Positions 15,951 through 25,932 of a stretch of DNA of 47,464 nt are shown piece after piece; within the stretch, counting starts at the first letter, position 1; every line of letters begins with the position of its first letter. The stretch is from CAMLHU01 sp049680185 (GTDB lineage Bacteria; Gemmatimonadota; Gemmatimonadetes; Gemmatimonadales; GWC2-71-9). The notes beneath the pieces are model-generated. The model was not told where the DNA came from. It saw nothing but the letters and a program-made list of their open reading frames with translations, and ran no database searches. Where the stretch lies: assembly GCA_049680185.1 (NCBI GenBank), contig JBAUHI010000056.1, forward strand, positions 1 through 47,464, read 5' to 3'. A program made the translations under genes and the position numbers.

Positions 15951-18362
15951 TCACCTCGGTGCCGCGGCATCGCCGCGGGGGAGTTCGAACCAGAATCGCG
16001 CACCACCATCGGCCCGGTTCTGCGCGCGGATCTCGCCCCCGTGCGCCCGGATGATACCGTGAGATATGGAAAGGCCAAGCCCCGTCCCGAGACCCGACGT
16101 CTTGGTCGTGAAGAACGGCTCGAAGACCCGGCCTACCGCGTCTGGTGGGATCCCCGGTCCGGAATCGAGGACCTCGCACCCGACCCAGGAGCCGTCGGAC
16201 CAGGTGCGGATGGAGCCACGACCTGCTCCGTGGTCCGCCATCGCGTGTTCCGCGTTGCTCATCAGGTTGAGGACCACCTGCACCAGCTGTTCGGCATCGC
16301 CGCCCACTGAGGGGAGGTCTGGTGCGAGCGTCAGGTCCCACCGATCGGGGTGGACGCTCGGGGTCACCATTGCCGCACCGACCACCGCGTTCAGTTCGAC
16401 CGCGCGACGGTCGAGGGGACGTTGGCGGGAGAAGGCCAGCAGATCCTTCACGATGCGGCCGGCCCGTTCCGCCTCACCACGGATCGACTGCAGCACCCGA
16501 TCGGTGCCATCATCACCCGAACCGTCGGCGAGCAGTGCCTGGGAGAGTGCTGCGATCCCGGCCAGCGGATTATTGAGCTCGTGGGCCACGCCCGAGACCA
16601 AGAGGCCGAGCGCCGCCATCTTTTCGCTGTGGCTCACCCGTTCGCGGAGCCGCATTTCGTCGGTGACATCGCGCGCGAGCACCAGCACCGTGGCCACCCC
16701 GCCCCGCTCCTCCACCGGCACTGCGACGCATTGCGCCTCGCGGACCATCCCGCCGGCCTGGGCCACGTGAAAGATGAAGTCGCACCGCTCGCCGCGAAAG
16801 CTCGCATCCAGGGACTCCGCGACCAGGTCCCGCTCCGCCGGCACGACCGCATCCGCCAAACGACGCGGGGCGAGGGCCGCACCGAACAAGCCCGCTGCCG
16901 CGTCGTTCATCGACTGGAAGCGCCCGTCCCGGTCGAGAGCCACGATGGCGACCGGCGCCGCCCGGAACAGGGTGTGGTAGCGCACCTCGGTCCGCACCAC
17001 CTCGGTCACGTCATCGAGCGCCGCGACCATGCGGCCATCCTCCTGCGGCGCGACCGTGAGCACCAGCAGCCGGCCGCCACGGCCGGGAACGAGCGTCGTG
17101 ACGGGGACCCCGGCCTTCCGTACCCGCACCATCGGGTCCGCCGCCCCGGTCGGCCACTCGCCAGTGGCCACCTTGAGTTCGAGCCCTGGGAGCGCCGCCG
17201 GCTCAACGCCCGCGAGGTCGGCGATCCATCGGTTGGCCCGCTGGATACGGCCATCCGGATCGAGGACAGCGAGCCCGCTGGGTGCGGCATCGAATACCGC
17301 CTGCCACTCGGCCTTGGAGCGGGTGACCCGATCGAGGAGCCGGCTCTTGCCGATCGCGAGCGCGGCCTGGTCCGCGAAGGTCGCCGCGACGCGGCGCTCC
17401 GCGGTCGACCAGACATGCGGGGCATCGTGCATGAACGCGAGGAGGCCGATGACCTCGCCGGAGTACATCAATGGAAGTGCAGCCAGACTCCTGAAGCCTT
17501 CGGCCTCGGTCTCCTCCGTCACCAACGACCCCGGCAGTGTCGGTGCGTCCTCCAGGAAGATCGACTCCCCGGCCATGATCCGGGACGCCGCCGGGGTCTG
17601 GTGGAACCGTGCCGTCACCGCGGCGATGTAGCGCGGTGAGAGAGCGATCGACACCGGGCACTCGACCGGGCCACCTCGGGGTGCAACGAGCAGGACACCG
17701 CCGCGGGTGGCCCCGAAGACCTTCATCCCTGCGCGGACCGCCGCCTCCATCGTGCTTTGCGCATCGTCCGCGGACGCCAGCAAGTGGGCCACCTGTCCCA
17801 CCGCCTCCAGTTGGTCGAGACGGCGACGCACCTCCTGCTCGAGCTCGCGGGTGCTTCGCGCGATCCGACCCACCTCGAGCGCGATCGCACCGTGCGCGGC
17901 GAGCGCCTCGAGGAGCCGCTGGGAGTCGGCGGTGTACGCTCCTTCTCGATAGGCCTGGGCGGAGATGACGCCCACAAGGCGATCACCCACGAGGAGCGGG
18001 ACGTGGAGCGCAGAGCCCGACCGGTGCCCACTGCCGAAGATCCGCGCGGTCTGCTGCAGGGCGTCGTGGGTCCCCTCGGCGCGGTAGGGACGACGGTGGC
18101 GGATGACCCAGCTGGTGGGACCTTGCCCCAACGGCGTCTCGGAGGGCGGGATGCGCAACCCCGCATCGTGGTGGGCCACGAAGTGGATCATCGCACGCGC
18201 CTCGTCCCAGAGTGCCAGGTAGAACGCATCGGTCTCGAGCAGGCGCTCGGTCTGGACCCGGAGGGTGTCGTACACCCGCTCCGGCGGCGCCAGCTCGGCC
18301 GTGGCCTGGGCGATCGCCGCCAGGATCTCGGCGGGGAGGGTCGCGGGCGCGAGGGTGGTCAC
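15951..18362 (-). CDS. Soluble multi-sensor histidine kinase (GAF-GAF-PAS-PAS-HisKA-HATPase)
   Basis: The 803-residue protein has no membrane segment and so senses cytoplasmic signals. Domain order: GAF (~30-175), a short coiled coil, GAF (~195-345), PAS (~360-465), PAS (~475-580), HisKA with phospho-acceptor His in SGVAHELNNPLAG (~600), and HATPase_c with NLMSNAEHAM, DSGPGIPP and GTGLGLSISHGII. Its partner is the response regulator 4 bp downstream. GTG 18362 overlaps the stop of the lipid kinase gene (GTGA). The ligands of the GAF domains cannot be predicted. Its position behind TamAB and a lipid kinase suggests envelope or membrane stress as the input (inference). Confidence 0.94.
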   Translation of the reverse strand: MTTLAPATLPAEILAAIAQATAELAPPERVYDTLRVQTERLLETDAFYLALWDEARAMIHFVAHHDAGLRIPPSETPLGQGPTSWVIRHRRPYRAEGTHDALQQTARIFGSGHRSGSALHVPLLVGDRLVGVISAQAYREGAYTADSQRLLEALAAHGAIALEVGRIARSTRELEQEVRRRLDQLEAVGQVAHLLASADDAQSTMEAAVRAGMKVFGATRGGVLLVAPRGGPVECPVSIALSPRYIAAVTARFHQTPAASRIMAGESIFLEDAPTLPGSLVTEETEAEGFRSLAALPLMYSGEVIGLLAFMHDAPHVWSTAERRVAATFADQAALAIGKSRLLDRVTRSKAEWQAVFDAAPSGLAVLDPDGRIQRANRWIADLAGVEPAALPGLELKVATGEWPTGAADPMVRVRKAGVPVTTLVPGRGGRLLVLTVAPQEDGRMVAALDDVTEVVRTEVRYHTLFRAAPVAIVALDRDGRFQSMNDAAAGLFGAALAPRRLADAVVPAERDLVAESLDASFRGERCDFIFHVAQAGGMVREAQCVAVPVEERGGVATVLVLARDVTDEMRLRERVSHSEKMAALGLLVSGVAHELNNPLAGIAALSQALLADGSGDDGTDRVLQSIRGEAERAGRIVKDLLAFSRQRPLDRRAVELNAVVGAAMVTPSVHPDRWDLTLAPDLPSVGGDAEQLVQVVLNLMSNAEHAMADHGAGRGSIRTWSDGSWVGCEVLDSGPGIPPDAVGRVFEPFFTTKTSGLGTGLGLSISHGIIRAHGGEIRAQNRADGGARFWFELPRGDAAAPR

Positions 18363-19270
18363 GACAGGTCGGTCCCTTCGGGGACCAGCACCCGGATCGC
18401 ACTCGGCACCACCTGGACAGTGAATGGAGTGACGCCGCCCATCTCGCCGTCGAGTTGCACCGGCTGGGCCTCGGTGGTCCGGATCGACACCTCATGCCCG
18501 CGCAGGTGGGTCACGAATCGGCCATCGTCGTTGATGTCGACCTCACGGAGCAGGTCCCAGAGCGCCCGCATGCTCTCGCCGATGCTGTCGGCACGGATCG
18601 CCACAACATCGAGCAGGCCGTCGTTGGGCGAGATCCCGCTCCGAAGACGGATCAGCGGCGGAATGACCTCGCCGCAATTGGCGACCAGGACCATCGCCGA
18701 GCGGAGGCGATGCTCCGTGCCATCCACCGTGATCCACGTGTCGGTGCTGCGGACCTCGGGAAGGATCCGGAGCGTCGTGGCGACATACGCTCCCATTCCC
18801 CACTGTCGCTTTCCAGCCCGCGAGGTCTCCGCCATCACTCGAGCGTCGAAGCCGGCGCCGCACGCGACCGCGAAGTAGTGGATGCCGTCAGCGCGTTCCA
18901 TCCGACCAAGATCGAAGGGTCGGGGCCGGGACTGCAGGAGGAGCTCGGCGGCGCGCTGCGGATGGGTGGGGATGCGCAAGTTGCCGGCGAGGAGGTTGCC
19001 GGTCCCGCCCGGAAGCACACCCAGGGCGACCTCGGTGCCCACCAGCGCGGCGGCGGCCTGCATCGTCGTGCCATCACCGCCGAAGACAGCGACCACGTCG
19101 ACGCCTGCCTGCACTCCTTCGGCAGCGTAACGCCGGGCATCGCCGCCGCCGCCGGTCACCAGGACGTCGGCGTGCCATCCGCCCCGCCGGAGGATGCGCT
19201 CGACCACGCGCACCGCATCGCGGTCGGTCCGGGCGGCGGCCGGGTTGGTGATGACGAGGGCACGCGTCAC
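18359..19270 (-). CDS. Diacylglycerol/YegS-like lipid kinase
   Basis: The 303-residue DAGK-catalytic-domain protein has the nucleotide-binding GGDGTT (64-69), LGVLPGGTGN, the ACGAGFDARVM region and the C-terminal QLDGE motif. Such enzymes phosphorylate diacylglycerol (DgkB), phosphatidylglycerol (YegS) or long-chain bases. DgkB in Gram-positives recycles DAG; which lipid is used here is not known. It starts at GTG 19270 one base after the tamB stop and overlaps the histidine kinase start, so it is coupled to both. Confidence 0.9.
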   Translation of the reverse strand: MTRALVITNPAAARTDRDAVRVVERILRRGGWHADVLVTGGGGDARRYAAEGVQAGVDVVAVFGGDGTTMQAAAALVGTEVALGVLPGGTGNLLAGNLRIPTHPQRAAELLLQSRPRPFDLGRMERADGIHYFAVACGAGFDARVMAETSRAGKRQWGMGAYVATTLRILPEVRSTDTWITVDGTEHRLRSAMVLVANCGEVIPPLIRLRSGISPNDGLLDVVAIRADSIGESMRALWDLLREVDINDDGRFVTHLRGHEVSIRTTEAQPVQLDGEMGGVTPFTVQVVPSAIRVLVPEGTDLS

Positions 19271-19271
19271 G

Positions 19272-22200
19272 TCAGTATTCCCGTTCCCAAAGGAGGTCGA
19301 GGCCCAGCTGATACTGGTTGGTGGCGCCCAGCGTGCTGACCGTCGCGTTGGGCTGGCAGGTCTGCACCGGCTCGACGCTCACCTGGGCCCGCAGCCACGG
19401 ATCGAATCGTTGCTCGACACTGGCACCGAAGCTCTTGTACCCCAGTTGCCCAAGGTTGGGGCAGAGTCCGGCGTTGAAGGTGAAGAACGTCCGTTTCCCG
19501 ATCCGCCACCCGGCCGAGAGGGTGGTGAGTCCCGCATTCGGGTTGACGAAGCTGCCGCCGGCGCCGCCGGGGCGGATCTCCACGAAGTCGACCGGCACAC
19601 CGAGGTCGGAGACCAGCGTCCGCTCGATCTCGGTGGAGAGTGCGCTCGAGAGATAGGCAATGCCGGTCTGCAATGCGGCCTGTTCCCCCCCCTGCGTGGC
19701 GCCACCGGTCTGGTCGAGCGCGAACGACGGCCGGCCGAACATCAGGTAGGAGACCAGTTCGGTCTCCGAGAGCGTCGGATTCTGGGGGCTCGCGAGCGAC
19801 AGCTTCGGCGCCAGCGTGGTGCCGGTGATGTGGGCCACGATCCCGATGTCCGCACTCGCATCGGCTGGCCGGACGGTGTGCACCGCCTGGATGTCGAGCT
19901 CGGCGTTCAGGTCCGGAGTCCCGAGGAACCGGACGGTCCCCGACTGCACTGTGAACGGGCGGGTGATGAATCCGACCTTGAGCGCATAGTTACCGCGATC
20001 GGCCTTGAGCGTTCCATCAAGCCGGTAGTTCCGCGCCGCCTTGCTCACGGTCATGTCGCCGGTGAGGCGGATGTTGGCCTCCGTCGACCGGAGCCAGAAC
20101 TCATCGCCGACCGAGAGCCGCAGGCTGTTGATCGAGAGCGAGTCGAGGAATCGGTTCTCGATCGACGGGGCCAGATGCGCGTCCCGCATCTGCGCCGTGT
20201 CGATCAGCGCCGCACTGGCCGGGTCGCTCAGGTCCACGACCTGCTTGGTGACCAGGTCGGCAAAATACAGCACTCCTTCGTCCGCCGTCATCCGGCCCGT
20301 GAGCGCCGCCCCGAAGAAGGGTCCGGTGAGCTTGAGCTGGCCGGTCGCGACGAGGGTCAGGTAGTTCCGCACGTCGATGGCACGGAAGGCCTGCGCTCTC
20401 AGATCGAGATCGAACACCGGCCGGGTCAGCTGGGCCAGCCGCACGCCGCCGGTCACCGCAAGGGTACCCTCGCCCCCGCGCAACGAGAGGCTGTCGAGCG
20501 TGATGCTGTCGCCCTGCAGTCGGGCGGCGCCGTTGATCCGATCGTACCGCACGCCGAGCGACGGGATCGATACGCCGGCATCGAGCAACCGGACGGTGCC
20601 GGTGAGCCTGGGATCCTCCCAGGTGCCCTGGACGCCGGCATCGGCGCTGAAGCTGCCGGAGAGGTCTCGTGCGTTGGGGGTGAATGCCTCCACCATCCCG
20701 ACGTCGGCGCGGTCAGCCTGGACCCGGATATCCAGGGGGCCGGGCATCAGCCGCCGGTCGACATCACCGAGCGCCAGGTCGATCGGCAATCGGGCATCGA
20801 CCGACATCACCTGCCGACCGGTGCGCCAGAGTGCGATGTCGAGCGCAAGGGACCGATCCGCATAGTTCACGATCGCCCGCGCGTAGGGGCCGCGAAAGGT
20901 CGCGAATCCGGCGTCGGCGAGCGTCGCCGTCCCCTGCGCTGTCGGTGCCGCGGCCGTGCCACCGAGCGCGAGGTCGGCGCTCACCCGGCCAGTAAGGCCA
21001 AGGGTGTCGGCCCCGAGCAGTCCGGTGATGTCGCGCACGTCGACGTCACGGGTGTGGAACCGGAGGTCGCCGGCCACCGTGCCCGGCACCGTGCCTGCCA
21101 CATGGAGCTCGCTGGCGCCATCATCGGTGGCGAGGTCGAGACTGTCGATCCGGGTGCCGCGGTCGGCGAGCTCGACCCGGGAGGTGTGCATCAGTCCCCA
21201 ATGATGGGAGTTGAGGACGCCCTGCAGCGAATCGAGGGTGATCCGCGAGCCGACGCCGGTATCCCGCACCCACCCACCGACCGCCGACACGCTGTCGACC
21301 CGCCCCACGCGCGATGCGAGCGACCAGACGAGCGAATCGGTGGATCCCGACGCCTGGACGATCCCGTCCACCAGGCCCACGTCGCCGACACTCGCGGTGT
21401 CGACCATCACTCGTGCGCTGACGACCGGCCGCGCCCCGCCGGACCAGCCGAACTCGACCGTCGCGCCCGGCACTACGGTCCGGCCGAAGCCGACGTCGGT
21501 GAAGCGAGCCCGCGTGAACAGCACGAGCGAGTCGAACGCCCCGCCGAGCGTGAGCGATCCCTGCATCGCGCCGCCAAGAGCGCGGGAATCAGGCGTGGTG
21601 TCATGGGTGAGTCCGGTGAGCTCCGTGAACACCGGGTCGAGCGGCCGCATGGTCTTCACGTCGACGACCGCCAGCAGACTGTCGGCTTGAGGGGTGTTCC
21701 AGCCGAGGGCCCCCGCGCCGTTCAACGTCCCGCCCGGCCACGCCGCGGCGAGTGTGTCGAAACGGAGCGCTCCATCCGCCGCACGCAGTCGCGCCGTGCC
21801 ACTGTCGTAGGCGAATTCGCCCACGGTGCCGGCGCTGAGGACAAACTGGGCGCTCCCGGCAGGGCCGCGGCGCGAATCGAAGGTCCCCGCAAGGTGCGCC
21901 GTACCGCTCAAGTCAGTGACCGGCCCCTTCCCGGTGAGGGCGCGGGTGTCGAGCCCGTGCAGCTGTACCACCAGCGACTCGGCATTCCACCCCTCGACGC
22001 CTCGACCGAACCCGCCGCGAGCGTGAATGGCGCCCAGTGCCCCAGCCACGTCGGCATCGATCTGCACCTGGTCGGCGGTACCGGAGAGGGCCACATGTCC
22101 TCGCACCGAACCCGATGCGGCGAGGTGCGGGACGCTCCGCCGGATGCCGTCGAAGTCGAGCGGCTCCAGCGCCACATCGACCGCGAAGCCGGTGCGCTCG

Positions 22201-23702
22201 GCGCGGGTATCGAGCCGCATCGTGCCGATCGCAGTGCTCGGCGGCCGGCCGCCGTCCTGATGGGTCGCGGTCCCCGCGAACGTGATATCGGTCCATGGCC
22301 CGGACACGGTGCCGCTCGCCGTGAGGCGTCCATCAAGGGGGACCGCTGGCGCGACCCGACGCACCGTCGCGAGGTCGAGGTCCGCCTGCCGAAGTGTGAG
22401 CGTATCGAAGCGCGTCCCCTCCGCACCCCCGAACTCGAGGTGTCCCGCCGCGCTGACGTGGCTGTCGGGATGGCCGCTCACGGCGGCGTCCTGAAAGGTC
22501 CAGTCGAGGTCGATGTCGAGCGAATCGAGGAAACCGCCGCCCGCGACGGTTCCGGTGAGCGTCCCGTGGAACGGCAGCGTGTCGAGGTAGGGGCGCGCCA
22601 CATCGAGGTCGAGGTCGGTCAACGTGAGCGCCATTCGGTCAACGCCCAGCCCGCGGTGGTCATCCACCAGTGCGGTGACGCCGCCATCGATGCGACCGGC
22701 GGCGCCAGCCAGAGACAACTGGTCGAGCCGGTAATCGGTCCGCTCCTCGCCGCGTGAGCGGGCGGTGATCTTCGCATGACCGGACATCGCCGGAAAACCC
22801 GCGGAGATCCAGCGCAGGTCGGTGAGGTCGACGGCACTGCCGTCGAGCGCAAAGTCGAACAGCGGCGGACCGTGGGGCCAGAACACTTTGCCTTCGCCGG
22901 CAAAGGTGCTGTGGGGAAGCCGGGCCCGGCTCAGCTTGAAGCTGAGCGTGGTCCCGTCCACCTCGATGGTGCCGTTGAGTGCCACAATGGATACGGCGGG
23001 GTCGCTGATGCGGGTCGCGAGCGAGTCGACCGTGAACCGGACCGGTTGGTGGTCCGGGGTGCCCAATCGCATCATCGGGATGCGGGCGGTGAGGCGATCG
23101 AACCGGATCCGTCGGGTGAGGCCTTCGGGCCCTGCCTCGATGATCCGGCCCGGACGGGCGCGGTCAAGCTCGAGCGCCGTTCGCGCCAGCGCCCGGGTCC
23201 GCATCGAATCGGGCGGCGACCAAGGGACGTCGAGCAGGAGGGAGCCGTCGCGGATCTCGACATCGGAGAACCGGACCAGGGTCCCCGGACCCTCGCCTTT
23301 GGATTCTCCGAGGTGCAGGACCTCCTCGTAGTTCATCCGCCCATCCCGGTGCTTGATCACATGGAAGACCGGATGTTCGAGCGTCAGCCGCTGAAGCACG
23401 ATGCGCCCTGCCAGGATCTCCAGCAATCGGTAGCGCACCTCGGCGTGGGGGATATCCGCCAGCAAGGCGCCGGCGCTGTCCCGGATGACGAGTTGATCGA
23501 AATCGAGCCCGGTGAGCACCGTTCCGCCCACGGCCCCGACCTCGACTTCGCCGCGCACCAGACCGTTCATGCGCTCCGCCAGCGCGCGCCCTGCGAGCCC
23601 GCGTCCTGCCGGAGTGAAGAACACGGCCGCGAAGGTGCCGATGATGGTGCCCAGCATGCCGAGCACCGAGACGAGCGAGACCCGAATGAATCGGCGGTGC
23701 AT
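19272..23702 (-). CDS. tamB: TamB-like translocation and assembly / lipid-transfer protein
   Basis: The 1476-residue AsmA-like protein has an N-terminal membrane anchor (about residues 8-30), then a very long run of repetitive beta strands (repeated LxGxVxLxG patterns), the fold that makes a hydrophobic groove across the periplasm. The C-terminal DUF490 domain includes SETELVSYLMFGRPSF, ALQTGIAYLSSALSTEIERT and a beta-rich end. TamB works with an Omp85 protein and is now linked to phospholipid transport to the outer membrane. It is longer than E. coli TamB (1259). The start overlaps the stop of the Omp85 gene by one base. Long open frames on the opposite strand are codon-bias shadows. Confidence 0.92.
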   Translation of the reverse strand: MHRRFIRVSLVSVLGMLGTIIGTFAAVFFTPAGRGLAGRALAERMNGLVRGEVEVGAVGGTVLTGLDFDQLVIRDSAGALLADIPHAEVRYRLLEILAGRIVLQRLTLEHPVFHVIKHRDGRMNYEEVLHLGESKGEGPGTLVRFSDVEIRDGSLLLDVPWSPPDSMRTRALARTALELDRARPGRIIEAGPEGLTRRIRFDRLTARIPMMRLGTPDHQPVRFTVDSLATRISDPAVSIVALNGTIEVDGTTLSFKLSRARLPHSTFAGEGKVFWPHGPPLFDFALDGSAVDLTDLRWISAGFPAMSGHAKITARSRGEERTDYRLDQLSLAGAAGRIDGGVTALVDDHRGLGVDRMALTLTDLDLDVARPYLDTLPFHGTLTGTVAGGGFLDSLDIDLDWTFQDAAVSGHPDSHVSAAGHLEFGGAEGTRFDTLTLRQADLDLATVRRVAPAVPLDGRLTASGTVSGPWTDITFAGTATHQDGGRPPSTAIGTMRLDTRAERTGFAVDVALEPLDFDGIRRSVPHLAASGSVRGHVALSGTADQVQIDADVAGALGAIHARGGFGRGVEGWNAESLVVQLHGLDTRALTGKGPVTDLSGTAHLAGTFDSRRGPAGSAQFVLSAGTVGEFAYDSGTARLRAADGALRFDTLAAAWPGGTLNGAGALGWNTPQADSLLAVVDVKTMRPLDPVFTELTGLTHDTTPDSRALGGAMQGSLTLGGAFDSLVLFTRARFTDVGFGRTVVPGATVEFGWSGGARPVVSARVMVDTASVGDVGLVDGIVQASGSTDSLVWSLASRVGRVDSVSAVGGWVRDTGVGSRITLDSLQGVLNSHHWGLMHTSRVELADRGTRIDSLDLATDDGASELHVAGTVPGTVAGDLRFHTRDVDVRDITGLLGADTLGLTGRVSADLALGGTAAAPTAQGTATLADAGFATFRGPYARAIVNYADRSLALDIALWRTGRQVMSVDARLPIDLALGDVDRRLMPGPLDIRVQADRADVGMVEAFTPNARDLSGSFSADAGVQGTWEDPRLTGTVRLLDAGVSIPSLGVRYDRINGAARLQGDSITLDSLSLRGGEGTLAVTGGVRLAQLTRPVFDLDLRAQAFRAIDVRNYLTLVATGQLKLTGPFFGAALTGRMTADEGVLYFADLVTKQVVDLSDPASAALIDTAQMRDAHLAPSIENRFLDSLSINSLRLSVGDEFWLRSTEANIRLTGDMTVSKAARNYRLDGTLKADRGNYALKVGFITRPFTVQSGTVRFLGTPDLNAELDIQAVHTVRPADASADIGIVAHITGTTLAPKLSLASPQNPTLSETELVSYLMFGRPSFALDQTGGATQGGEQAALQTGIAYLSSALSTEIERTLVSDLGVPVDFVEIRPGGAGGSFVNPNAGLTTLSAGWRIGKRTFFTFNAGLCPNLGQLGYKSFGASVEQRFDPWLRAQVSVEPVQTCQPNATVSTLGATNQYQLGLDLLWEREY

Positions 23703-25792
23703 CAGAACGGCTGGCCGACGGCGATGTGGATCGTGTAGCCGTGGGATCTCGGCTGACTGAATCCTTCACGTCGCAGGATCAGGTCACCGGAGTTGGTCAA
23801 TCCGTATAGCGCGCCCGGCGGTCGGTCGTAGCCATTGTACGCCACGTCCAGGCGTGCGGGGCCGAGAGGGGTCGCGACCCTCAGTCCGATGCCGGGCGTC
23901 ACCCGCACCAGCTGGGGAGCGCTCGCCACGTTGTCGCGTTGATACAGGAGCCCGGCATCCACGAACACCGCCCACCGAACCCGCGAACTGAAGATCGGCG
24001 AGGGGAGCCGGAGTTCCACGTTGGCGATCGCGAGCGTGTTGCCACCGGTGGGAAAGACCTGCGCCTTGCCCGGCGGCACGTTGCCGGCGGAGTCGATCAG
24101 ACTGTCCGGCGCCACATAGACCACCGGTCCCAGCTCGTTCTGGTCGTATCCGCGAACGTCATTCGGACCGCCGGCGTAGAAACGCTGTTCCGGCGGGACG
24201 AAGTTGACCGACGACGAGTCGAAGGTGGCCTTGGGGGAGAAGAGGATCCCGCCGCGCAACCGCCAGGTCAACACGACGTTGCGCGCGAGCGGCCGATACC
24301 ACGCGACCTCGGCCACGACCCGATCGAACTCTTCGAGCGGCGAGGAGCCGATGAAGCGGGAGCTGGCCGTCACTTCGAGAGTCCCGTTCCACCCTCGGGT
24401 CGGGTCGAGGGGGCTGTTGCTGCGCGGCCAGGCGAGCGTGGCCGTGAGCGAGGCAAGGCGGCGGCGTTCGCGCAGCTGCGCCACATCGGAGGTCGTACAG
24501 GCCCTGAAGAAGGCACAGAATGTGCCCGCACTTGCCACCGTCTGGCCGAACGCCAGCCGGTAGGTGACCGTCAACGGCAGACGGCGCGGCGTCACCCGTC
24601 CGATCCCGAAGCTCACACCCTGCTCCTCGCGCCGGTAGACCTCGAACTCCGACCGGCGCTCGGCAAAGAGCGAGTAGGTCGCGGTGTTGTAGGGGTCGAG
24701 GAAGGCCGGAGTGCGGAGCGAGATGGCCGTCGAGTAGTTGAGGAGCGAGGAGCCGATCGAATCGTTCACCAAGGGGTGACAGATGTTGTCGCCGAACCCC
24801 CAGTTGAGCGGTGCCCCGATGCCGACCTTCGAGATCTGCGCCGAGAGATCCAGCAGGCGCCCGCCACCCAGCCAGTTGCGGGCAGTCCAACCGGCGCCGA
24901 GTCGCACGCAGTCGTTGGTGCCGTAACCGAGGCCGGCGCGGACCCGACGGAAGTTCCCTTCGTTGACCTGCACCAGGACCGGGACGACCGTGTCACCCGG
25001 CACGAAACGCGTGGTGTCGATCCCGGCCGCGGCAAAGCGGAACATCTCCGTCCGGTACAGCGTGCTCTGGCTCTCGTACAGGTCCTGTTGACGGAACTCC
25101 CGCCCTGGGCGTGCCGCGAGAAGCTTCCGGATCAAGGCGGTGTCCACCTCGACCGCGCCGCGCACTCGCACCGCCCCGAACTCCGCGTGCGGCCCCGGGT
25201 CCACGTCGAACGCCACCTCGGCGCGCCGGGCGGCACGATCGACGTTGAAGTTGCGGAAGACCTCGGCCGATGGAAATCCATGGTCGCGCAGCCGCGCGAT
25301 GACGGTATCGGCCGAGGCGAGCATCAGACGCCGGTCAAAGGGCCGCCCGGCTTCCAGTGGCAGGTCGCGCTCGAGCTCCTCGCGCTTGGGCAAGGCGTCG
25401 AGGCCCGTGATGCTGAACGAATCCACCACCGTCGGCGGACCCTCGGTGATCCCGAACGTGACGAACACATCCTGCGGGTCACGCCGGACCGCGGTGTCCA
25501 CCTGGACCTCGAGGTAGCCACCCTCGCGGTAGAACACGATCAAGCGGAGCACGTCACGGCGGAACTCGACCTCGTCGAAGTACCGCTTTTCTCCCAGGCC
25601 CATCCAGCGCACCACCGGACTGGTCGCGAACCACGCCGACTTGGTCGTGGCGATCACCGCAGCCAACTCTTCGTCCGAGAACGCACGGTTCCCGACGAAC
25701 TCGAGCTTCCGCACCACTCGGGTGCCGGCATCCAGCCCCTGCGCCGCCACCGGGCGCGCGTACGCGACCCCGGCGATGGCCAGCACGGGCAC
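23702..25792 (-). CDS. Omp85-family outer membrane protein (TamA/BamA-like)
   Basis: The 696-residue protein has a signal-like N-terminus, POTRA repeats (VRKLEFVGNRAFSDEEL and later VVDSFSITGLDALPKREELERDL) and a C-terminal 16-strand barrel. The barrel carries the VRGYDQNELGP motif (Omp85 loop 6 V/IRG-Y/F) and FVDAGLLYQ. Coupling to tamB immediately downstream favours TamA over BamA. The listed GTG (25792) gives a signal peptide with no positive N-region. The in-frame sequence upstream (SRSFLHL) supplies Arg but has no ATG/GTG/TTG before the stop, so the true start may be non-canonical. It is the first gene of the minus-strand block. Confidence 0.9.
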   Translation of the reverse strand: MPVLAIAGVAYARPVAAQGLDAGTRVVRKLEFVGNRAFSDEELAAVIATTKSAWFATSPVVRWMGLGEKRYFDEVEFRRDVLRLIVFYREGGYLEVQVDTAVRRDPQDVFVTFGITEGPPTVVDSFSITGLDALPKREELERDLPLEAGRPFDRRLMLASADTVIARLRDHGFPSAEVFRNFNVDRAARRAEVAFDVDPGPHAEFGAVRVRGAVEVDTALIRKLLAARPGREFRQQDLYESQSTLYRTEMFRFAAAGIDTTRFVPGDTVVPVLVQVNEGNFRRVRAGLGYGTNDCVRLGAGWTARNWLGGGRLLDLSAQISKVGIGAPLNWGFGDNICHPLVNDSIGSSLLNYSTAISLRTPAFLDPYNTATYSLFAERRSEFEVYRREEQGVSFGIGRVTPRRLPLTVTYRLAFGQTVASAGTFCAFFRACTTSDVAQLRERRRLASLTATLAWPRSNSPLDPTRGWNGTLEVTASSRFIGSSPLEEFDRVVAEVAWYRPLARNVVLTWRLRGGILFSPKATFDSSSVNFVPPEQRFYAGGPNDVRGYDQNELGPVVYVAPDSLIDSAGNVPPGKAQVFPTGGNTLAIANVELRLPSPIFSSRVRWAVFVDAGLLYQRDNVASAPQLVRVTPGIGLRVATPLGPARLDVAYNGYDRPPGALYGLTNSGDLILRREGFSQPRSHGYTIHIAVGQPF

Positions 25793-25851
25793 AAGATGAA
25801 GGAATGAGCGGGACCAGGTGCGCGCAGGCCGGATTCAGGGGCTCCGGTGAA

Positions 25852-25880
25852 TTGACCGAGTGTCACAACCGCCGTAGGTT
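25852..25880 (+). promoter_or_regulatory. Sigma70-type promoter for the peptide-binding lipoprotein gene
   Basis: TTGACC (25852-25857), a 17-bp spacer and TAGGTT (25875-25880) lie about 52 bp before the ATG at 25933, in the divergent region. The -35 element matches consensus at five of six positions. Confidence 0.65.
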
Positions 25881-25932
25881 GTTGAAGTTACATCGAGGTG
25901 TCTAATTTTTCGACTGTAGACCCCCGGGGCCC

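Noticed and set aside
19194..22757. A plus-strand open frame of over 1100 codons opposite tamB
   Set aside because: It is a GC-skew shadow: the predicted protein is Arg/Gly/Ala/Glu low-complexity without motifs, and the minus strand has a clear TamB. The frames opposite the Omp85 (23939-25807), binding-protein (25888-27204) and moxR-like (42140-44035) genes were rejected for the same reason.
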